Origin: a bacterium
GTDB taxonomy: Bacteria; Hydrothermota; UBA3073; JACQXS01
Length of the DNA stretch: 54,666 nucleotides
Assembly (NCBI GenBank): GCA_030605695.1
Contig: JAUWHX010000053.1
Span: 1 to 54,666 of the forward strand
Direction of reading: 5' to 3'
Positions 42,189 to 51,501 of this stretch are shown piece by piece. The translations under genes and the position numbers were made by a program. Numbering within the stretch: the stretch's first letter is position 1; every line of letters starts with the position of its first letter. Below the pieces are notes generated by a model. It had not been told where the DNA came from, did no database searches, and saw only the letters and a list, made by a program, of their open reading frames with translations.

Positions 42189-43660
42189 TTTAATTTTTTA
42201 AGTGCAAGCTCAATTCTATTTAAAGCAAAATCCACTTCCTCTTCTGAAATAATTAGAGGAGGAAGAAATCTTGCTATATTCCCTGTGGAAAGTGAGGATT
42301 TGATTTTGCAATTCTTAAGCTCCTCTTGAAATTGAGAAACATATTCTTTTGAAGGAAGCTTAATCCCTATCATTAAACCCAATCCCCGAATTTCCTTTAT
42401 GAGAGGAGACCCAATATTATGCAATCCTTCAAAAAATTGTTTAGACCGTAAAACTACATTTCGCGTAATATTTTTCCTCTGCATCTGCCTCACAGCGATA
42501 AAAGCCGAAGTCATTGCCATTGGATTTCCACCAAACGTACTACCGTCGTAGCCAGGTTTCATTTTTTCACTTACCTCTTTTTTGGTAACTACAGCGGTAA
42601 CAGGAAATCCTCCACCAAACGATTTTCCGATTACCATAATATCAGGTGCAACTCCATATACTTGAGAAGCCCACCATTCATCTTCATGGGTAGCGATTCT
42701 CCCAAACCCAGTTTGTACCTCATCACAAATTAGTAATGCATTATATTTATCACAAAGTTCTCTCAATGCCCTTGGAAAATCCGGAAGTGCAGGAGTATTT
42801 CCAGCTTCCTCACCCTGAATTAACTCCAGAATGACAATTCTTGCTTTTCCTGAAGCTAAAATTTCCTTTATAGGTTCTATCTTATTGAAAGGGACAAAAT
42901 GAACCCATCCCTCATGGTCAAGCCCAAATGGTTCACGATAATATTTATTATAAGTTACACTAACTGCGCCATGAGTCCTACCATGAAATCCATTTTCCAT
43001 AGCAATTACGCCTTTCTGTTTCGTATAAGCTTTTGCTATCTTCAATGCCTTATCTACTGCCTCTCCACCTGAATTCTGCCAATAGAATTGAGTTAATCTC
43101 TCAGGCATCAATGGATGTATAATTTTCAAAAATCTGGTTCTCGGTATATGAACTCTATCTTCTTTCACAGAAATAAGTCGTGATGCCTGATTAAAGAGCC
43201 CAAGAGCTACTTCGTCGTTCTTAAAACCAAGATTCGCAGCACTATAATTTGAGTCCAGGTCTAAGTATCTTTCACCTTTAGTAGTTGTTATCCAAACTCC
43301 ATCTCCAGTTACCGGAACAATGTCTTTCTCCAAATGAGACACTGGAATCTTAAATTCTTCATGAAGTTGAATTGCCTCATTGGTTCCTATTTCTGCACTC
43401 ATAAGAAGACTCTTAACCTTTTCTATCTTATCTTGAGGAATAAATTCTGTCAATATATTTGCAATCTTTTCTCCTTGAGATTCTGTAAGCTCATCTCTAT
43501 CATTCCTTATTTCTGCTAATTCCTTACACTTTTCAAGTACTTCAGCTGACTCTTTTTTGTTAAATACAAGTCCAATAACTTCTTCTATTCTCTCGTATGT
43601 AGCATTCAATCTTTCTGGATGCCTTTCCGGATTGTTGATAATAAGCTCTTTAAGATTCAT
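42185..43660 (-). CDS. Class III PLP aminotransferase (acetylornithine/ornithine aminotransferase-like), N-terminally extended
   Basis: 491 residues from the ATG at 43660, which has AGGAAGG seven bases upstream; an ATG six codons earlier is less likely. PLP lysine in MVIGKSFGGGFPV (Lys346 from this start), LLICDEVQTGFGRI, and FYWQNSGGEAVDKALKIA. Residues 1-105 form a helical extension (rich in KES.EVLEKCKELAE) absent from standard ArgD. The neighbours argG and argH suggest acetylornithine or ornithine transamination, but argB, argC, argJ and argF are not in the window, so the exact substrate is inference. Overlaps argG by 11 bp. Confidence 0.85.
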   Translation of the reverse strand: MNLKELIINNPERHPERLNATYERIEEVIGLVFNKKESAEVLEKCKELAEIRNDRDELTESQGEKIANILTEFIPQDKIEKVKSLLMSAEIGTNEAIQLHEEFKIPVSHLEKDIVPVTGDGVWITTTKGERYLDLDSNYSAANLGFKNDEVALGLFNQASRLISVKEDRVHIPRTRFLKIIHPLMPERLTQFYWQNSGGEAVDKALKIAKAYTKQKGVIAMENGFHGRTHGAVSVTYNKYYREPFGLDHEGWVHFVPFNKIEPIKEILASGKARIVILELIQGEEAGNTPALPDFPRALRELCDKYNALLICDEVQTGFGRIATHEDEWWASQVYGVAPDIMVIGKSFGGGFPVTAVVTKKEVSEKMKPGYDGSTFGGNPMAMTSAFIAVRQMQRKNITRNVVLRSKQFFEGLHNIGSPLIKEIRGLGLMIGIKLPSKEYVSQFQEELKNCKIKSSLSTGNIARFLPPLIISEEEVDFALNRIELALKKLN

Positions 43661-44852
43661 CTTGAAACCTTCCTGCATAAGTTTTAAGGTCTAATCCCCA
43701 TAGTTTAATAAATCCCTCTGATGCTTTATGGTCAAAAGTATCACTCTTATCGTATGTAGCAAGCTCATGCTCGTATAAAGAAAAAGATGACTCTCTCCCT
43801 ACTATACTGCAATTTCCTTTGTAAAGTTTAAGTCTTGCTTTTCCTGTTACATTCTCTTGAGTAGACTCAATAAATGCATCAATTGCTTTTCTGAGAGGAG
43901 AAAACCAGCGTCCGTAATATACAAGCTTAGAATATTTCTCTTCAACTAACTTCTTGTAATGAAGCATCTCTCTTATTAGGACCAACGATTCCAAACCCTT
44001 ATGTGCAGTAATCAATAATTGAGCAGCAGGACATTCATATATCTCTCGTGACTTTATTCCAACAAGCCTATTTTCAATATGGTCTATCCGCCCAACTCCA
44101 TTAGCTCCCCCAATCTGATTCAATTTCTCCACTAACTCTACAGGACTCAATTTCTCTCCGTTAATTTTTTCAGGAATCCCCTGTTTAAATTCAATTTCAA
44201 GATATGTAGGCTGAGCAGGACAACTCTCAGGCGAAACTGTGAATTCATAGACTTCCTCAGGTGGTTCAATCCACGGGTTTTCAAGAACTCCACATTCAAT
44301 GCTTCTTCCCCAGATATTCTGGTCTATACTGTAAGGATTTTGAATGCCAACATCCACTGGAATCCCATTAGTCTTTGCATACTCCATTACCTCACCTCTT
44401 GAAAGTCTCCATTCTCTTGCAGGAGCAACAATTTTTAACTCAGGGTCAAGTGCAGATATGGACACATCAAATCTGACCTGGTCGTTTCCTTTCCCAGTAC
44501 ATCCATGAGTTACAGTCGTTGCCCCTTTTTTATGTGCCATATCTACAATGAGCTTTGCAATCAGAGGTCTTGAGAGCGCCGTAGAAAGGGGATATTGGTC
44601 TTCGTAGGCTGCGTTTGCTTTTAAGGCAGGAAATAAATATTCTTTCACAAAAGATAACTTGGCATCTATACAAATAGAATCTACTGCCCCAATCTTTAAA
44701 GCTTTTTCTTTAATTGCTTCAAGATTCTCTTTTTGCCCTACATCTATTATTAAGGAAACTACATCAAAATTATATTCCTTCATAAGCCATTTAATGGCTA
44801 CCGATGTATCAAGTCCACCAGAATAGGCAAGTATAACTTTTTCTCGTGTCAT
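43650..44852 (-). CDS. argG: Argininosuccinate synthase
   Basis: Condenses citrulline and aspartate with ATP to argininosuccinate. The 400 residues show the P-loop ATP-pyrophosphatase motif LAYSGGLDTSVAIKWL (residues 8 onward), HGCTGKGNDQVRFDVS, DIGQKEN-like VDVGIQNPYSIDQNIWGRSIECGVLENPW and GRIDHIENRLVGIKSREIYECPA. Directly behind argR with a 60-nt gap that lacks a clear promoter. Confidence 0.97.
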   Translation of the reverse strand: MTREKVILAYSGGLDTSVAIKWLMKEYNFDVVSLIIDVGQKENLEAIKEKALKIGAVDSICIDAKLSFVKEYLFPALKANAAYEDQYPLSTALSRPLIAKLIVDMAHKKGATTVTHGCTGKGNDQVRFDVSISALDPELKIVAPAREWRLSRGEVMEYAKTNGIPVDVGIQNPYSIDQNIWGRSIECGVLENPWIEPPEEVYEFTVSPESCPAQPTYLEIEFKQGIPEKINGEKLSPVELVEKLNQIGGANGVGRIDHIENRLVGIKSREIYECPAAQLLITAHKGLESLVLIREMLHYKKLVEEKYSKLVYYGRWFSPLRKAIDAFIESTQENVTGKARLKLYKGNCSIVGRESSFSLYEHELATYDKSDTFDHKASEGFIKLWGLDLKTYAGRFQDES

Positions 44853-44912
44853 TACATTCCTCCTTTCACGAACATATTATCTTTCCCGTAGCATGAGAGG
44901 TTAAAACTTACC

Positions 44913-45434
44913 TCATTGCTTTCTCCTCCTTGATAAACGAGTTCGTGACTTGTTTATGTTAAAAATCCTTTTTCTCTTTAATAATCCTTTCATTGCTTGT
45001 TTGAAATAGTTCTCTACAGTTGGTATATTACTAACTTTGTCAATAGCAACAAAAATAGTGTCATCTCCGGCTACTACTCCCATTATTTCATCCAAATTTA
45101 GTATATCTATTGATCGAGCAACACCTTGAGCATTTCCAGCAGTCGTATGAACTATTATTAAATTTTGTGAGCGATTTATTCCCGTAACAAAATGCGAAAA
45201 TTCAAAGCTAAAACTCGAGAGGTCTCCAGAATGCACCCCCTCAGCAAGTTCATATACATAGGAACCTATGCCCGTGGGAACTTTTATAATTCCTGCCTCC
45301 CGAATGTCCCTAGACAAAGTCGATTGTGCTACTTTCTCCCCAATTCCACGTAGATATTTTATCAACTCTTCCTGAGTCCTAACACTTTTTTCTCTAACAA
45401 TCTCAATAATCTTATTCTGTCTCTCTCTTTTCAT
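44913..45434 (-). CDS. argR: Arginine repressor ArgR
   Basis: Hexameric arginine-dependent repressor. 173 residues: winged-helix N-terminus (RQNKIIEIVREKSVRTQEELIKYLRG...VAQSTLSRDIREAGIIKVP) and the C-terminal oligomerisation/arginine-binding domain (LIIVHTTAGNAQGVARSIDI, EIMGVVAGDDTIFVAI with the conserved Gly-Asp-Asp). A basic tail (KRKRIFNINKSRTRLSRRRKQ) extends beyond the usual end. As first gene it would control its own operon, argR-argG-aminotransferase-argH-carA-carB. Confidence 0.95.
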   Translation of the reverse strand: MKRERQNKIIEIVREKSVRTQEELIKYLRGIGEKVAQSTLSRDIREAGIIKVPTGIGSYVYELAEGVHSGDLSSFSFEFSHFVTGINRSQNLIIVHTTAGNAQGVARSIDILNLDEIMGVVAGDDTIFVAIDKVSNIPTVENYFKQAMKGLLKRKRIFNINKSRTRLSRRRKQ

Positions 45435-45460
45435 TGCATTTTTATTCAGAATTTTGGATA

Positions 45461-45487
45461 ATTATACAAAACATTTGAGCTTGTCAA
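45461..45487 (-). promoter_or_regulatory. Promoter of the arginine operon
   Basis: Minus strand: TTGACA (45487-45482), 15-bp spacer, perfect TATAAT (45466-45461), 26 nt to the argR ATG. Confidence 0.7.
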
Positions 45488-45494
45488 GTAAAAA

Positions 45495-45516
45495 ATTCAC
45501 AAAATATTCACAAAAA
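45495..45516. promoter_or_regulatory. Candidate operator: tandem ATTCACAAAAT
   Basis: Two 11-bp direct repeats (ATTCACAAAAT, ATTCACAAAAA) lie just upstream of the argR -35 box. ArgR boxes contain ATTCA/TGAAT arms but are usually inverted, so assignment to ArgR is tentative. Confidence 0.35.
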
Positions 45517-45613
45517 TTGTTTCTAATGTTATACCTGCATCACAGTGGAATCTTTTTAACTTTGTGGCACTTATGAAACTTTCCGCAATGGTGCATCTTG
45601 TACCTTCGGCAAT
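45516..45613. repeat. 98-bp intergenic repeat, copy B
   Basis: Partner of 36239-36336, again directly behind a minus-strand stop codon (45617) and in the same orientation. Ends in TACCTTCGGCAATT. Confidence 0.85.
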
Positions 45614-45616
45614 TCC

Positions 45617-46807
45617 TTAAAGAAGAAATAACCCGAGGATTACCGTTATTAAAAGTCCAATAATTGTAGGCAAAGCCGTTTCCTTGAGAAAACCACTAAG
45701 CCGAACCTTGAAGTATTCAATGGATACAGAAACACAAGGATGGACTGGGGAAATAATATAACCAAGAAGTATAGCAAAAAAGGTAATTGCAAAACTTTGG
45801 GGAGTCATAAAATCCAATGAGGAAGTTCCAAGAAATACTGGAATAACGATAGAGGCAGGGATTTGCACTCTTCCGGTAACAAAACCTAATCCAAAACCTA
45901 TAACAACGCAGAGTAAAGTTTTGGAAAGGGATAGAGAAGCTACTAATTCTCCCACTCCAGATTCTTTGAATATATTTGAAAAAACGAACATCCCAATTAC
46001 AATTAAAGCAAAATTCCAGGGCTTCATTTTTTCGCAAATCTCTTTTACATCAGTTAATCTGAACTTGCTACTTGCAAGTGCTAAAATCAAGCTACTTGAG
46101 ATTGCAAGAACTGTGGCTATCTCGCTAACCTTAAACTTAAATACACTTTGCAAGGAAAAGTCTATCAAAGGAGCCAATAAAATCACTCCCAAAGGCACCG
46201 ATAGGGCTTTTAAAGAAAAATTCCCTCTATATATCAATTTCCCTTTTATTTTCCTTAAAAAGAAAAAATATCCCAAAAAGATACTTAACAAGAATAATGG
46301 AAAAAGATAAGGAATAACTTCGTAAACCTGTAGACCAGCAATCTTGACTGAAACAATCAAAGTAGGAGAAAGAGGATATATAAGAAACGGTATATGACGA
46401 AACCACACATTAAGAGCAGCTTTTATTTTGGCATCATCTCCTTCGCCTGCTTTTTCAACCAGAGGTGCTGAGAGCAATGCTCCACCAGGCATTGGCAACA
46501 TTCCAACTAAACCGGGTGCTAATGCAAGAAATGGTTTTTTCCCTATCCTCAAGTTATTCACTATATTATCAAGTCCTCCAGATTTCTCTAAAATCCCTCC
46601 AATAATCGGAATAATCCCCATAGCAAGAGCAAGTAATAGTATAGAAGGGTCGGTTAAGGTCAGGAGGATATTTCTCCAGATGTGAGCTACAGGAAGAGTG
46701 AAAAAACCAAGCACAACACCTGCTGTTCCTATAGCTAAACCCAAATTCTTCTTTGAAACCAACAGAAGTACTGCAATTGAGACAAAAAATCCAATCCAGG
46801 TTAACAT
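45617..46807 (-). CDS. DUF401-family integral membrane permease (gluconate/Gnt-like)
   Basis: 396 residues with about eleven hydrophobic segments. The signatures GIIPIIGGILEKSGGLD, LVGMLPMPGGALLSAPLVEKAGEGDD, NVWFRHIPFLIYPLSPTLI and the late ISPVHPCVSVSIEYFKVRLSGF match the TIGR00529/DUF401 family, distant relatives of GntP-type proton symporters. Substrate unknown; the arginine genes downstream are separated by their own promoter, so no link is implied. Starts 2 nt after the propeller gene's stop, so the two are co-transcribed. Confidence 0.85.
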   Translation of the reverse strand: MLTWIGFFVSIAVLLLVSKKNLGLAIGTAGVVLGFFTLPVAHIWRNILLTLTDPSILLLALAMGIIPIIGGILEKSGGLDNIVNNLRIGKKPFLALAPGLVGMLPMPGGALLSAPLVEKAGEGDDAKIKAALNVWFRHIPFLIYPLSPTLIVSVKIAGLQVYEVIPYLFPLFLLSIFLGYFFFLRKIKGKLIYRGNFSLKALSVPLGVILLAPLIDFSLQSVFKFKVSEIATVLAISSSLILALASSKFRLTDVKEICEKMKPWNFALIVIGMFVFSNIFKESGVGELVASLSLSKTLLCVVIGFGLGFVTGRVQIPASIVIPVFLGTSSLDFMTPQSFAITFFAILLGYIISPVHPCVSVSIEYFKVRLSGFLKETALPTIIGLLITVILGLFLL

Positions 46808-46809
46808 CT

Positions 46810-48294
46810 TTACTTTTCCAGCTTCACAACTCCGCCATCTGTTCCAAAATATGCATTTCCTTTATCCAGAAAAATTGAATATACTCCGCCTTTTATAGGA
46901 GAATTATCTTCTGTATACTTCTTCCAGAAGTTACGCTTTTTCTCCCACACAGAAACTCCTTTATCGGTTCCTATATAGACTTTCTTGGAATCAGCGGCTA
47001 TTGATAAAATCTGCTCACCTGGAAGATGAACAGGATAAGTAAATCTGTCCCATTTCTCATTGGCATAAACTAAAAGCCCTTGCCTCGTGCTCCCAAAATA
47101 AACAGTAGAGCAAGTATCCTGCCTGTCCACAAATATCTTATATACTCCGTGTGCCAAAATCTTATCAGGGTCATCAAAGTTTTTCCACCTCTCCCCCACT
47201 TTTCGCATCATGCCTTTTGATGTAGCTACCCATATCTCTTTGGAACTTACTTTTATATCATTCACCCATACATTCTCAAAAATCTCTTCTTTCATTCCCT
47301 GCTCCATTCTAAATAGCCCATCCCGAGTTCCAATCCATAATTTATTATCCTCTACAGCTAAAGCTGTTATCTTTTCCGATGAGAATCTCTCATATCTCTC
47401 TGACTGCTTATCAAATTGAAAAAGTCCATAAGCAGTGCCAAGCCATATATGTTTTCCATCACTTACAAGTGAAACAACCTCAGACGACAAAAGTTCTGGC
47501 ATATCAGAACCTATAAGACTACGAACTCCAGTCAGCAAATAATAACTTGATGAACCTTGATTCAAGTCCCATCTCACTATCTCTCCTCCAGCCCCGATCC
47601 AGATATACTTTCCATCTTTCAGCATCGCTATTTGCCCTTTTCCTGAGAATCCCAATACATAGCGTTCAGGAATATAACTCATTGCATTATATTTATAAAC
47701 TCCTTGTCCGTGAGTCCCAACCCACAGCCAGTTTCCATCTCTTGCCGCACAGGTCATTTTATATTGATTTAAAAACTTATCCATCACATAATAAGGAGCA
47801 AGCCACGGATATTGAGAGGGACTAACTTTAGGAAACCACTCCACCTCAGAAGGCAAAGAATCTAAACTTTCCCATTCACTCTTAAATTTATCAAATCTTA
47901 TACATTGATATGAATTCCATAAATATATATAATCTCTTGATATACCCAGTGAACAGGGAGAGCTGTAACCAGAAGGAAAATCACTAACCTTGTAATTCTC
48001 AAAAACTGGGTTATACCTACCAAGAGCACTTGGAGTTGTGAACCATACTTCATTACTTGCAAAATCTTGAGCAACTAAATTTATATTATCAGGAAAAGCT
48101 TCACGGGTTCGTGGAACTACCCATCCACCTTTTAGCTTATCAAATCTCATAAGTCCACCTTCTCCTCCTATATAAATATATCTTATCCCGGGATTTATTG
48201 AATTCACGATTCTAAAATCAGCGTTCCCGAAATGTGTCCACCTCCAGGGCTCCTGAATATAAGCTATAAGAACTATACATAACAAACTAACCAT
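46810..48294 (-). CDS. Exported two-component-regulator-type propeller protein
   Basis: 494 residues: N-terminal signal or anchor (MVSLLCIVLIAYIQ), then two seven-bladed propellers of the Reg_prop kind, with blades such as KHIWLGTAYGLFQFDKQSERYERFSSEKITALAVEDNKLWIGTRDGLFRM and KKVYIGTDKGVSVWEKKRNFWKKY. It ends in the last blade (NAYFGTDGGVVKLEK) without kinase, membrane or sorting module. Probably periplasmic ligand sensor or scaffold; ligand unknown. Co-transcribed with the DUF401 permease. A repeat hairpin precedes it. Confidence 0.8.
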   Translation of the reverse strand: MVSLLCIVLIAYIQEPWRWTHFGNADFRIVNSINPGIRYIYIGGEGGLMRFDKLKGGWVVPRTREAFPDNINLVAQDFASNEVWFTTPSALGRYNPVFENYKVSDFPSGYSSPCSLGISRDYIYLWNSYQCIRFDKFKSEWESLDSLPSEVEWFPKVSPSQYPWLAPYYVMDKFLNQYKMTCAARDGNWLWVGTHGQGVYKYNAMSYIPERYVLGFSGKGQIAMLKDGKYIWIGAGGEIVRWDLNQGSSSYYLLTGVRSLIGSDMPELLSSEVVSLVSDGKHIWLGTAYGLFQFDKQSERYERFSSEKITALAVEDNKLWIGTRDGLFRMEQGMKEEIFENVWVNDIKVSSKEIWVATSKGMMRKVGERWKNFDDPDKILAHGVYKIFVDRQDTCSTVYFGSTRQGLLVYANEKWDRFTYPVHLPGEQILSIAADSKKVYIGTDKGVSVWEKKRNFWKKYTEDNSPIKGGVYSIFLDKGNAYFGTDGGVVKLEK

Positions 48295-48334
48295 TATTTC
48301 TTAACCATGAATTTCTCAAATTCCACAAAATTTA

Positions 48335-48430
48335 GCACGCAGATTCACACAGATTGAAAAGATTGTCACAGATTATATAAAAAACAACACATTCTGTGGA
48401 AATCTGTTTTATCTGTGAACATCTGTGTGC
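48335..48430. repeat. Hairpin-forming CACAGATT repeat pair (MITE-like)
   Basis: Left arm 48335-48373 (GCACGCAGATT, CACACAGATT, TGTCACAGAT) and right arm 48392-48430, which in reverse reads GCACACAGAT, GTTCACAGAT, AAACAGATT. About 18 AT-rich bases separate them. T7 follows the right arm. It occupies most of the gap 48295-48458. Confidence 0.8.
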
Positions 48431-48458
48431 AGTTTTTTTAATTCATTAAATTTGTAGT

Positions 48459-50933
48459 TCACTTAATCAAAAACATCTTCTTTGTTTTTGTAAAGTCCCC
48501 TGCCTCTAATTTATAAAAATATACACCACTTCCAACCATCTTGCCATTTTTATCTTTCCCATCCCAGCTAACATTGGTAATTGGGTTATTAGGTGATTGT
48601 GGAATTGGTAATATTCTTACTAATCTGCCAGATAAATCGTAAATCGTGATTCGTGCTGGTGGTTCGTGCTGGTCCGAACACGAAAACCGAACACGAATAA
48701 CGGTTTTTTGAGTAAATGGATTTGGATAGTTCTGAAATAATCTTGTGTGGGAAAGGTCTCCTGACCTTGATTCACTTTCTTCTACTCCCGGACATATTCT
48801 ATAATATACAACAAACTTCTGTGCAGTATCCATATTAGCAACAACTTGCAAGCTATCACACACAGAATCAACCCTTACTGTCTGATATATATCATCTATG
48901 CGAATACTATCGTTTCCAGTGCTCGTTTTTACAATAGCTTTCCCTTCATATATTCCTGAACTTGTGTCAGTTTCTATGAGAGCCACGGCTATACCGCTCG
49001 GGTATATACTTGACTTAATAATAGCTACTGCCGCCTCTCTGAATCTTGTATTCCTATCCTCTCCATAAATCCTTAAATACAAAGTATCAGGGTCATCCCA
49101 TAAGGAATCTATTATTACAGAATAATCGTTATCATAATTCCTGACAGAATCTATACTCACTGGTTCTCCTGGCACCCCAGAAATAAAATCATACTCAAAT
49201 GGCATTATATCAGCAGAACCTGCTATAAGATTTTGAATGGTTGTGCTATCAATGAACCACCAAAAGTTATTCTCAAGCGGAAGAATAATACTCGTATTAT
49301 TATCAATATCAGTATCTGGCTGGAAAGTATTGTAGTAAAGATGCGAATTGGAGACTCTAAGTATATCCGAGGTAGAATCAATGAAAGTCATACCCGACTT
49401 TGTATTTCCAATTGAGCCATTATCTACAATAAAACAACTATCAACTACAGTTTTTGAACTATCTGTGCTATAGATAGCACTACCCTTATTGGCTATATTA
49501 TTGATTATTGTATTACCAGTAAGTATTGGCCATGAAAAATCCCAGATGTAAACTCCACCACCACAATCAGCCAAATTATTCTCTATCGTATTGTTTTTAA
49601 TTGCAGGGGAACAGTAATAATTAAAGATAGAAAGTCCACCTCCGGAAACCGATGAGTTTCGTCTTATTATATTATTTTGGATCGTAGAAGAGGCATAATT
49701 AACATAAATGCCTCCACCGCCCACACTTGCCGAATTATTTACTATCCAATTATTCGTAACATTAATAGTTCCAGGTATATCACTCGTGATGCAAACTCCG
49801 CCTCCATAGCTTGCCGAGTTATTCTCTATCGTATTACTATGAATTGTAGAAGAGCACTGATTGATGTAAAACCCACCACCGTGATCATCGGCAGAGTTAT
49901 TCATTACCATATTATTCACTATAGTAGGGGATGAATACCTGATGTAAAGCCCACCTCCATTCCAATAATTTGTTGAGTTATTCTCTATAGTATTATCGAT
50001 AAGAGTAGGAGATGAATTATCCATGATGCACAACCCACCTCCTCTAATATCAGCTGAGTTATTTACTATCGTGCTATTCGTAATTTCAGGAGATGAATTA
50101 TCTGTAATGTAAAGCCCACCTCCATAATCATCACCAAAATTATTCATTATCGTATTATTCTTAAGCGTGGGAGATGAATTATTTATGATGGAAAATCCTC
50201 CTCCGTACCGTGCAGAGTTGTTATCTACTGTATTATTCGTAATCACGGGGAATGAATAATTGCGAATATGAAGTCCACCACCCCAAAAAGCCGGGTGGTT
50301 GTTACTTATCGTGTTATTAGTGATTATAGGCGATGAACCAGAGACGCAAAGTCCACTGCCAATAAATGCATCGTTATTCTCTATCACATTATCAGCAATT
50401 GTAGGACATGACTGACGAATGTAAAGTCCACCACCGTCTTGATAGGCTTCATTGTTAATTATCATACAAGACTCTATTGTAGGTGATGAGCTATTACAAT
50501 AGATACCACCACCACAATCATCAGGCCAAAAGTAACCATTTGCATTTCCACCGGTTATTGTAAATCCTTTTATCATTGCAGCGCGTGAACTCGAATCGCC
50601 AAAACTTGCTGAATCGCAGCAAATAACATGATAAGCTGTGTCAGTAGCTGTGTTATTTAATCCACTTAAGGTGCAGGATTCGGCACCATTGACACTCATA
50701 AAAACTATTGAATCTCGCATCGTGATGCCAAGAGAATCTATATCCCTGACATAATAAATCCCATCGTGCACAAGGACAGTATCTCCAGCACCGGACACAT
50801 TTATAGAATCCTGTATCCCTTGTGCCCCATCTGACTCATAAACATTCCTAACTTCCCCAAAAACCGATACTTGCATTGTCAGAGTTAATATAACACAAGA
50901 AGCTACCAAATATAAGTATTTATATCTAATCAT
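48459..50933 (-). CDS. Exported right-handed beta-helix protein with C-terminal sorting-like module
   Basis: 824 residues, with GGGAGG just before ATG. Signal peptide (YLVASCVILTLTMQVSVFG). Residues about 30-530 are parallel beta-helix turns (NNTIENNSA..GGGLYI..SSPTI.NNTI), a polysaccharide-lyase-like fold also used for binding; no lyase residues can be assigned. Residues about 560-700 are a beta-sandwich region (DDPDTLYLRIYGEDRNTRFREAAVAII). The end, NYPNPFTQ...ITIYDLSGRLVRILPIP...WDGKDKNGKMVGSGVYFYKLEAG, is the sorting-like module. The linker SRSGDLSHT just before it is encoded by a REP palindrome (48741-48770). Confidence 0.85.
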   Translation of the reverse strand: MIRYKYLYLVASCVILTLTMQVSVFGEVRNVYESDGAQGIQDSINVSGAGDTVLVHDGIYYVRDIDSLGITMRDSIVFMSVNGAESCTLSGLNNTATDTAYHVICCDSASFGDSSSRAAMIKGFTITGGNANGYFWPDDCGGGIYCNSSSPTIESCMIINNEAYQDGGGLYIRQSCPTIADNVIENNDAFIGSGLCVSGSSPIITNNTISNNHPAFWGGGLHIRNYSFPVITNNTVDNNSARYGGGFSIINNSSPTLKNNTIMNNFGDDYGGGLYITDNSSPEITNSTIVNNSADIRGGGLCIMDNSSPTLIDNTIENNSTNYWNGGGLYIRYSSPTIVNNMVMNNSADDHGGGFYINQCSSTIHSNTIENNSASYGGGVCITSDIPGTINVTNNWIVNNSASVGGGGIYVNYASSTIQNNIIRRNSSVSGGGLSIFNYYCSPAIKNNTIENNLADCGGGVYIWDFSWPILTGNTIINNIANKGSAIYSTDSSKTVVDSCFIVDNGSIGNTKSGMTFIDSTSDILRVSNSHLYYNTFQPDTDIDNNTSIILPLENNFWWFIDSTTIQNLIAGSADIMPFEYDFISGVPGEPVSIDSVRNYDNDYSVIIDSLWDDPDTLYLRIYGEDRNTRFREAAVAIIKSSIYPSGIAVALIETDTSSGIYEGKAIVKTSTGNDSIRIDDIYQTVRVDSVCDSLQVVANMDTAQKFVVYYRICPGVEESESRSGDLSHTRLFQNYPNPFTQKTVIRVRFSCSDQHEPPARITIYDLSGRLVRILPIPQSPNNPITNVSWDGKDKNGKMVGSGVYFYKLEAGDFTKTKKMFLIK
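48741..48770 (-). repeat. REP palindrome in frame in the beta-helix gene
   Basis: Minus strand TCAAGGTCAGGAGACC then TTTCCCACACAAGA: 21 of 25 core bases match the REP in the 15770-16966 gene, but it is read in a different frame. Confidence 0.8.
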
Positions 50934-50957
50934 CTTTCACCTCCCATTTATACAAAA

Positions 50958-50987
50958 TTAACCGCAGAGAGCGCAGAGGACACAGAG
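50958..50987 (+). repeat. Left inverted end of GxxExxY unit
   Basis: TTAACCGCAGAGAGCGCAGAG then GACACAGAG split into three CRCAGAG units of 9-10 bp period. Confidence 0.8.
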
Positions 50988-50990
50988 CTT

Positions 50991-51446
50991 TTATTTCTTT
51001 CTCTCCTCGTTCTTTGCAACCTCTACAGTTGCAGTTCTGCATTCTCTGTATCTCTCGCTCAGCACGATGCGTTTTATGCCGTCTTTTATTCTCTCTTCGT
51101 TAAAATTTAACAGCAAGCCTATTTCTAATTTGCTCGCCTTCAGATACGACAAAACTTGTGCCTCATGTATTGGACTCAATTTATTAACTGCCTTTAGCTC
51201 TACAATTACTTTGTCCTCTACCACAAAGTCTAATCTATATTTATGAGCAATAATTTCTTTATAGGGAACCTCAATCTCTAATTGCCGAGTAAATTTTATT
51301 CCTCTTAGACTTAATTCATGAGCAAACGCTTCTTCATAAACATTCTCTCCGAATCCGGGACCCAGTAGTTTATGGACCTCTATCGCACTTCCAATAATTT
51401 CTTTGGTTAAGTGAACTTCTGGAAAGTTATGCTGATTTAGTTTCAA
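50991..51446 (-). CDS. GxxExxY protein (PD-(D/E)XK-like)
   Basis: 151 residues of a common but functionally undefined family named for its motif, here GFGENVY (Gly31, Glu34, Tyr37) within LLGPGFGENVYEEAF. A PD-(D/E)XK nuclease-like core follows: RLDFVVEDKVIVELKAV gives Asp73, Glu83 and Lys85, and Gln97 lies in EAQVLSYLK. All expected acidic/lysine positions are intact. The gene is enclosed by inverted CRCAGAG repeats, the same sequence family scattered through the window. Role unknown; a nuclease acting on those repeats is one hypothesis. Confidence 0.88.
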   Translation of the reverse strand: MKLNQHNFPEVHLTKEIIGSAIEVHKLLGPGFGENVYEEAFAHELSLRGIKFTRQLEIEVPYKEIIAHKYRLDFVVEDKVIVELKAVNKLSPIHEAQVLSYLKASKLEIGLLLNFNEERIKDGIKRIVLSERYRECRTATVEVAKNEERKK

Positions 51447-51501
51447 GGTCTACCTCCTATTTTTGAGACCACAGAGTTTTATAAAACCATTCTCAATTTT
51501 T

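Noticed and set aside
44853-44912. Separate promoter for argG
   Set aside because: No convincing -35/-10 pair in the 60-nt gap; argR and argG are treated as one unit.
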